The notes beneath the pieces were generated by a model, which was given only the letters and a program-made list of their open reading frames with translations, had not been told where the DNA came from and searched no databases. Positions 59,949-64,000 of a stretch of DNA of 64,000 nucleotides are shown one piece after another; within the stretch, counting starts at the first letter, position 1, and every line of letters starts with the position of its first letter. The stretch comes from Streptomyces griseochromogenes. GTDB lineage: Bacteria > Actinomycetota > Actinomycetes > Streptomycetales > Streptomycetaceae. The stretch lies in NCBI RefSeq assembly GCF_001542625.1, contig NZ_CP016279.1, positions 6,882,001-6,946,000 of the forward strand, given 5' to 3'. Made by a program: the position numbers and the translations under genes.

Positions 59949-62270
59949 TCACATCGCTTGGCCCGCTTCCGGGCGCTGCCCCGGCACGTCCGCGTGCAGC
60001 CGGTCCAGCAGGCGGGCCCGTTCCCGCGCGAAGGCCGGGTCCGCCTGGTAGTCGGAGTGGGCGAGGATCGGGGCCGGGAGGGGGTGTTCGGGGGTGCGGC
60101 CGTAGACCAGTGGGTCCCGCAGGGGCTCGGGGTCCACGTCCGGGCCGCGGTCGCCGGGGAGCCGGATCGGGCCGCCGATGGGGTCGGTGAGGCGGTAGAG
60201 GTTGCGCCAGCAGGCGATGTCGTGGTGCAGGGCGACCAGGGCGTGCGGGCCGAAGTGGGCGGGGAACCAGCGTCCGTACAGCCGCTCCAGAGGAGAGCCG
60301 TACGTGAGCAGGGCGACCCGTCTGCGGACGGACGGGGTCAGCTGCCAGGCCGCGGCCGCCGCCAGGACGCTGCCCTGGGAGTGGCCGGAAAGGACCAGGC
60401 GGCCGCCGGTGCGCCGGGTCCAGGTTGCCGTCCGCCAGGTCAGGTCCGGCACCGCGCGCTCGGCGTAGCAGGGCGGGGCGAAGGGGTGGGCGGCGCGCGG
60501 CCAGAAGGTGCCGACGTCCCACAGGATGCCGATGGTGCGCCGGGCGGAGGCGTCCTTGTAGGCGCGCCGGCCCCAGGTGACGATCAGCAGGAAGCCGAAC
60601 CCGACCAGCCAGGAGCCGAACGTCTGCGAGATCTCGGCCGCCCACCGGACCACGTCGTCCGTGCGCCGGGCCGCTCCCTCGGGGGACGTTCCGCTCACCA
60701 GGGCACAGGTCAGCGCGGCGGCGCCGAGCAGCAGGGTGGCCGCGGAGAGCACGGCGACGGCCAGCGGCACGCGGTCGGTCAGGGCGGCCATGGCCCGCGC
60801 GTGGGCGATGCCGCGGGTGCGCGACGGGTCCTCGGGCTCGCCCGGATGCTCCCGGCGTACGCGGTCGCGCTCGGCGCGGGCGAGCAGCGCGGTGCGCCGG
60901 GCCAGCAGCGCGGCCAGGGCGAGCAGCGCCGCGAGGACGGGCGGGATGGTGGAGGCCTGCCAGGTCAGCAGCACCGGTGGCCCGTCGAGCAGGGCCCGGG
61001 TGCCGTCCAGCCAGTCGGCGACCCGCTGCGCGAGTCCGCCGGACATCACTCCGCCCAGCGCGCAGGCGAGCAGCGCGACCGCCGGACCGCCGAGACCGCG
61101 CATGGCGGCACGCGGGTCGGGGTGCCGGCGGTGCAGGTCGTGGGCGACGGCGGCGAGGAGGACGACGAGCAGGCCCTGGGCGAGCATGAGGCTGCCGAAG
61201 GCCGCGTCGCCCGGCAGCCGCCCGGCGGACCGCCACCCGGGCCGTGACCAGCCCGCGTAGACCACGGTGAGCAGCAGCAGCGCGAGGGCACCGAGCGGCA
61301 GGCGGCGCACGAGGTGCCGGTCGAGCGTCTGGTCGAGACGGTTCTCGCTGCGGCCCCGGCGGCAGACCACGCCCACCGCCGCGGCCGCGCAGCCGAGCAG
61401 GGCCACGGCCAGTAGCCGGCTGAGGACGTCCAGGGTGGCGGGGCCGCCGGAGCGGTGGTCGAAGCGGGCCGCGGGCGCGGCGACGGCGGCGGCGACGGTG
61501 AGCAGGCCCGCCGCGGTGTGTGCGGCCCGCAGCCGGGCCACCAGGCGCCGCCCGTACCAGAAGCCGGGCTGGGCCAGGGCGCTGTCGTCGGTCTCCGGCT
61601 CGGGGTCGCGGGACATCGGCTGGTGCGACTCGTACGCACTCCAGGTGCGGTGCGAGAGGTACCAGAGCAGAAGGGTGAGCGCGGTCGGGACCAGGGCCGC
61701 GAGGGCCAGCCGGCGGCCGGGCAGGCTCCACCACGCGTCGCCGGACTCGGCCGGCGAAAGGAAGGCGAGCCAGGAGTGGCGGCGGGCGCAGTCGGCGACG
61801 CCCGCGCACTGCCAGGCCACCAGGTCCAGGGCGACCTCACTGGCGGCGGCGACCAGCAGCACCGTCAGGGTGAGGGCGGTCAGCCGCACGAGGAGGCCGT
61901 AGAGCCGGACGGCGCGCGGGCCGCCGCGGGCGGCGGGGCGCATCCAGTGGGCGAGGTTGACCACCATGAAGGGCAGTAACAGGAGCCATAAGGCGCGGGT
62001 GCCGTCGCCGGAGGTGAGGTTGCACCAGACGTACGCCTCCTGCACCGGCTCGTGCCCGGCCGGGGCGTCCTCGGCATGATCGGCGCGCCGGAAGACCGCG
62101 GCCGTGTCGTCGCCGGTGATCCGGACCGTTCGCGGGTCGCCGAGCATCTTTTCCGGTGTGGTGCCGCCGACACCGTGCACCAGCAGTTCCAGCTCGGTCT
62201 CCACCTTCGTGTGCCGCGCGGCGGGGCCGTCCTGCTCCCGCCCGGCGATGTTCTCCCGTGCACGTTCCAC
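59949..62270 (-). CDS. large multi-span membrane protein with lipase-like C-terminal domain
   Basis: About 773 residues; start placed at GTG 62270 (GGGGGAAG about 12 bases upstream). After VETELELLVHGVGGTTPEKM there are about ten membrane helices in the first 600 residues (LWLLLLPFMVVNLAHWM; LYGLLVRLTALTLTVLLVAA; ALALLLLTVVYAGW; VALLACALGGVMSG). The C-terminal part has the alpha/beta-hydrolase nucleophile GGRLVLSGHSQGSVLAAAAA and YGSPLERLYGRWFPAHFG. A conserved Streptomyces integral membrane protein, function unknown; the LVHGVGG start looks like a hydrolase oxyanion loop, so the hydrolase may be split around the membrane domain. Confidence 0.85.
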   Translation of the reverse strand: MERARENIAGREQDGPAARHTKVETELELLVHGVGGTTPEKMLGDPRTVRITGDDTAAVFRRADHAEDAPAGHEPVQEAYVWCNLTSGDGTRALWLLLLPFMVVNLAHWMRPAARGGPRAVRLYGLLVRLTALTLTVLLVAAASEVALDLVAWQCAGVADCARRHSWLAFLSPAESGDAWWSLPGRRLALAALVPTALTLLLWYLSHRTWSAYESHQPMSRDPEPETDDSALAQPGFWYGRRLVARLRAAHTAAGLLTVAAAVAAPAARFDHRSGGPATLDVLSRLLAVALLGCAAAAVGVVCRRGRSENRLDQTLDRHLVRRLPLGALALLLLTVVYAGWSRPGWRSAGRLPGDAAFGSLMLAQGLLVVLLAAVAHDLHRRHPDPRAAMRGLGGPAVALLACALGGVMSGGLAQRVADWLDGTRALLDGPPVLLTWQASTIPPVLAALLALAALLARRTALLARAERDRVRREHPGEPEDPSRTRGIAHARAMAALTDRVPLAVAVLSAATLLLGAAALTCALVSGTSPEGAARRTDDVVRWAAEISQTFGSWLVGFGFLLIVTWGRRAYKDASARRTIGILWDVGTFWPRAAHPFAPPCYAERAVPDLTWRTATWTRRTGGRLVLSGHSQGSVLAAAAAWQLTPSVRRRVALLTYGSPLERLYGRWFPAHFGPHALVALHHDIACWRNLYRLTDPIGGPIRLPGDRGPDVDPEPLRDPLVYGRTPEHPLPAPILAHSDYQADPAFARERARLLDRLHADVPGQRPEAGQAM

Positions 62271-62578
62271 TGTTCTCGCACTTCCCCCGTGACGCGGTCC
62301 AAGGCCTGTGTCCGTGCGCGCACCAGGATCTCCGTTTCCGGGGCGGCATGGGCCCCTCGTCACGGAATCTCCCCGATCCGAGTGACGATGGAGGGGAGGC
62401 TTGCTGCCCGGAGGTGCTGGGATGGCATGTGCGCGTCGTGACAGACGGGTGGCGCAACCGGGCCCGAGCCGTGAAAAGATGGGACGCCCGGCACACCCCG
62501 ACGGTGGATGGAACGTCCAGGTCGGAGCCGGTGCGGCGGGCATGTCGGACGGATTGCGGCGAAAGGACCGGAGCATAC

Positions 62579-63409
62579 GTGAGTGAGAATCAGAACCTCC
62601 TCGCGGAGCAGCGCCGCGCCCTGATCGTGGACGAGGTCCGGCGCAGGGGCGGTGTCCGGGTCAACGAACTGACCCGCAAGCTCGGCGTGTCGGACATGAC
62701 CGTGCGCCGCGACCTGGACGCGCTCGCCCGCCAGGGGGTGCTGGAGAAGGTGCACGGCGGTGCCGTCCCGGTGGTCGAGGCGAGCACGCACGAGCCGGGC
62801 TTCGAGGCCAAGTCGGGGCTGGAGCTGAGCGCCAAGGAAGACATCGCGCGGGCCGCCGCCCAGCTGGTCACTCCAGGGACGGCGATCGCCCTGTCCGGCG
62901 GTACGACGACCTACGCGCTCGCGCACCACCTGCTGGAGGTGCCCGATCTGACCGTGGTGACGAACTCGGTGCGGGTCGCCGACGTCTTCCACTCCGCGCA
63001 GCGCACGTCGGGACAGCGGCAGGGCGCGGCCACGGTGGTACTGACCGGCGGCGTGCGCACCCCGTCGGACTCGCTGGTGGGTCCGGTCGCGGACCAGGCG
63101 ATCGCCGCCCTCCACTTCGATCTGCTCTTCCTCGGTGTGCACGGCATATCGATCGAGGCCGGTCTGTCCACGCCGAACCTCGCGGAGGCCGAGACCAACC
63201 GGCGCCTGGTGCAGTCGGCGCGCCGGGTCGTGGTGGTCGCCGACCACACCAAGTGGGGCACGGTGGGCCTCAGTTCGTTCGCCGCGCTGGAGCAGGTGGA
63301 CACGCTGGTCACCGACGCGGGCCTGCCCGCCGAGGCGCGCTCGGAGATCGCCGAGCATCTGAGCCGCCTTGTGGTGGCGGGCGAACCGGACGAGGACGAG
63401 GACATCTGA
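62579..63409 (+). CDS. DeoR/GlpR-family transcriptional regulator
   Basis: 276 residues from GTG 62579 with GGAG upstream. N-terminal DeoR helix-turn-helix RGGVRVNELTRKLGVSDMTV RRDLDALARQGVLEKVHGGA, then the sugar-phosphate-sensing DeoR C-domain with GTAIALSGGTTTYALAHHLL, TVVTNSVRVADVF, LFLGVHGISIEAGLSTPNLA and VVVVADHTKWG. Such regulators repress sugar-metabolism genes until a sugar phosphate binds. No sugar genes are adjacent in the window. Confidence 0.92.
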   Translation: MSENQNLLAEQRRALIVDEVRRRGGVRVNELTRKLGVSDMTVRRDLDALARQGVLEKVHGGAVPVVEASTHEPGFEAKSGLELSAKEDIARAAAQLVTPGTAIALSGGTTTYALAHHLLEVPDLTVVTNSVRVADVFHSAQRTSGQRQGAATVVLTGGVRTPSDSLVGPVADQAIAALHFDLLFLGVHGISIEAGLSTPNLAEAETNRRLVQSARRVVVVADHTKWGTVGLSSFAALEQVDTLVTDAGLPAEARSEIAEHLSRLVVAGEPDEDEDI

Positions 63410-63480
63410 CGGGACGTCAGTTAGGGTTGCGGTTCAACACCCCGTATTCCCGAGGGACTTCACGAGGGGGTCTCGTCGCC

Positions 63481-63945
63481 ATGGCTCAGCGTCTGCGACC
63501 GGTGGAGATCGACTTCACCGAGACCGCTCCCGTACGGCTGGTGTTCGGCGGGCACCTCGCCGCCGCTCCCGACGCGGTCTTCCGCGCACTCGCCGAGGAC
63601 TTGTCCGACTGGCCGCGGTGGTTCTCGTCGGTGTCGTCGATCCGGCCGACCGAGGGCGGGCGCGAGGTACGGCTCCGGGGCGGCATCCGCTTCATGGAGA
63701 CGGTGCTGGTGACGAAGGCGCCCGAGGTGTACGCCTACCGCGTCGACGTGACCAACGCCCCCGGCGCCCGCGCCTGGATCGAGGAGTGGCGGCTGGCCCC
63801 GGCCGGCGGCGGGACCCGGATCCGGATGACCTTCGCCCTCGACGGTACGGCGGCGTTCCGGCTCGGGTGCCGCCTGGCCCGCCCCGGCGTGGGGCGTGCC
63901 GTCCGGCAGGCGATCACCGCGCTGGACCGGCGCCTCGCCGGGTAG
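63481..63945 (+). CDS. SRPBCC-superfamily protein
   Basis: 154 residues from ATG 63481 with GAGGGGG upstream. Polyketide-cyclase/START-like fold: GHLAAAPDAVFRALAEDLSD, WPRWFSSVSSIRPTEGGREV, YRVDVTNAPGARAWIEEWRL, GGGTRIRMTFALDGTAAF, C-terminal long helix. Members bind hydrophobic ligands in a deep cavity; the ligand is unknown. Confidence 0.88.
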   Translation: MAQRLRPVEIDFTETAPVRLVFGGHLAAAPDAVFRALAEDLSDWPRWFSSVSSIRPTEGGREVRLRGGIRFMETVLVTKAPEVYAYRVDVTNAPGARAWIEEWRLAPAGGGTRIRMTFALDGTAAFRLGCRLARPGVGRAVRQAITALDRRLAG

Positions 63946-63966
63946 CCCGGATCCGGGCCGTGCGGC

Positions 63967-64000
63967 TCAGTCCGGCCAGACGCCCGTGGCCAGCAGGGAC
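63967..64000 (-). CDS. C-terminal end of a gene entering from the right
   Basis: The minus strand reads SLLATGVWPD followed by a stop at 63967-63969 in a normal GC-rich frame. Only eleven codons are visible, too few to name a family. Confidence 0.35.
   Translation of the reverse strand, partial: SLLATGVWPD

Overview
The sequence is chromosomal DNA of a high-GC actinomycete, almost certainly a Streptomyces. Codon third positions are strongly G/C, many genes start at GTG or TTG, and typical Streptomyces genes are present: a DUF6643-like Tyr/Gly/Pro-rich protein, an ECF41-type sigma factor, a PucR-type regulator and many VOC and SDR proteins. No rRNA, tRNA or CRISPR array was seen.

Region 1 (1 to about 29.9 kb) is an accreted mobile island. 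It holds three IS5-type insertion sequences or deletion derivatives (3.1, 6.7 and 8.9 kb) and a fourth at 28.5 kb. It also holds an N-truncated Tn3-family transposase gene (10.9-14.4 kb) that is split exactly by an IS982-family element carrying a VOC/pterin-dehydratase-like passenger gene, plus pieces of tyrosine and serine recombinases and several genes cut by deletions. Intact cargo genes lie between: a secreted cyclophilin, a secreted S33 peptidase, a formylglycine-generating-enzyme-fold protein, VOC proteins, a nitroreductase with an ECF sigma factor, a serine recombinase, a divergent Baeyer-Villiger monooxygenase / Rieske oxygenase pair, a quinone-oxidoreductase-like MDR, a flavodoxin-like protein and an acetolactate-synthase-like ThDP enzyme.

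The island ends inside the 5' end of an MHS-type MFS transporter gene (29.8 kb). A second copy of that promoter and 5' end, about 325 bp, lies at 21.47-21.80 kb. Both copies end in a nearly identical 42-bp block and both carry repeats of AGTCAGCACC at the same distance upstream. I read this as two integrative elements stacked at one attachment site, each supplying a new promoter and first codons to the transporter gene.

Region 2 (29.8-37.7 kb) looks like ordinary chromosome: MFS transporter, PucR regulator, 3-hydroxybutyrate dehydrogenase-like SDR, NUDIX hydrolase, apolipoprotein N-acyltransferase and an O-antigen-ligase-like membrane protein.

Region 3 (37.8-50.8 kb) looks like a compact biosynthetic gene cluster built around aromatic amino acid chemistry. 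It contains LysR and MarR regulators, a Bcr/CflA efflux pump, an acyl-CoA-dehydrogenase-fold flavin enzyme, an NAD(P)-dependent reductase and a cluster-borne prephenate dehydrogenase. It also contains an acyl-CoA ligase, a small MoaF/phenolic-acid-decarboxylase-like protein, an FMN reductase, an MIO ammonia-lyase/aminomutase, a type III polyketide-synthase-like enzyme and an O-methyltransferase. A plausible route is prephenate to tyrosine, then a cinnamate-type acid, its CoA ester, chain extension, and hydroxylation or methylation. The lyase has an unusual Tyr-His selectivity pair, and the product cannot be named from sequence.

Region 4 (50.8-64 kb) again looks like ordinary chromosome: a PH-like membrane protein, glutamate-racemase-like protein, HpnB-type glycosyltransferase, tandem TerD protein, MOSC protein, a beta-helix/AAA ATPase fusion, a membrane protein with a lipase-like domain, a DeoR regulator and an SRPBCC protein.
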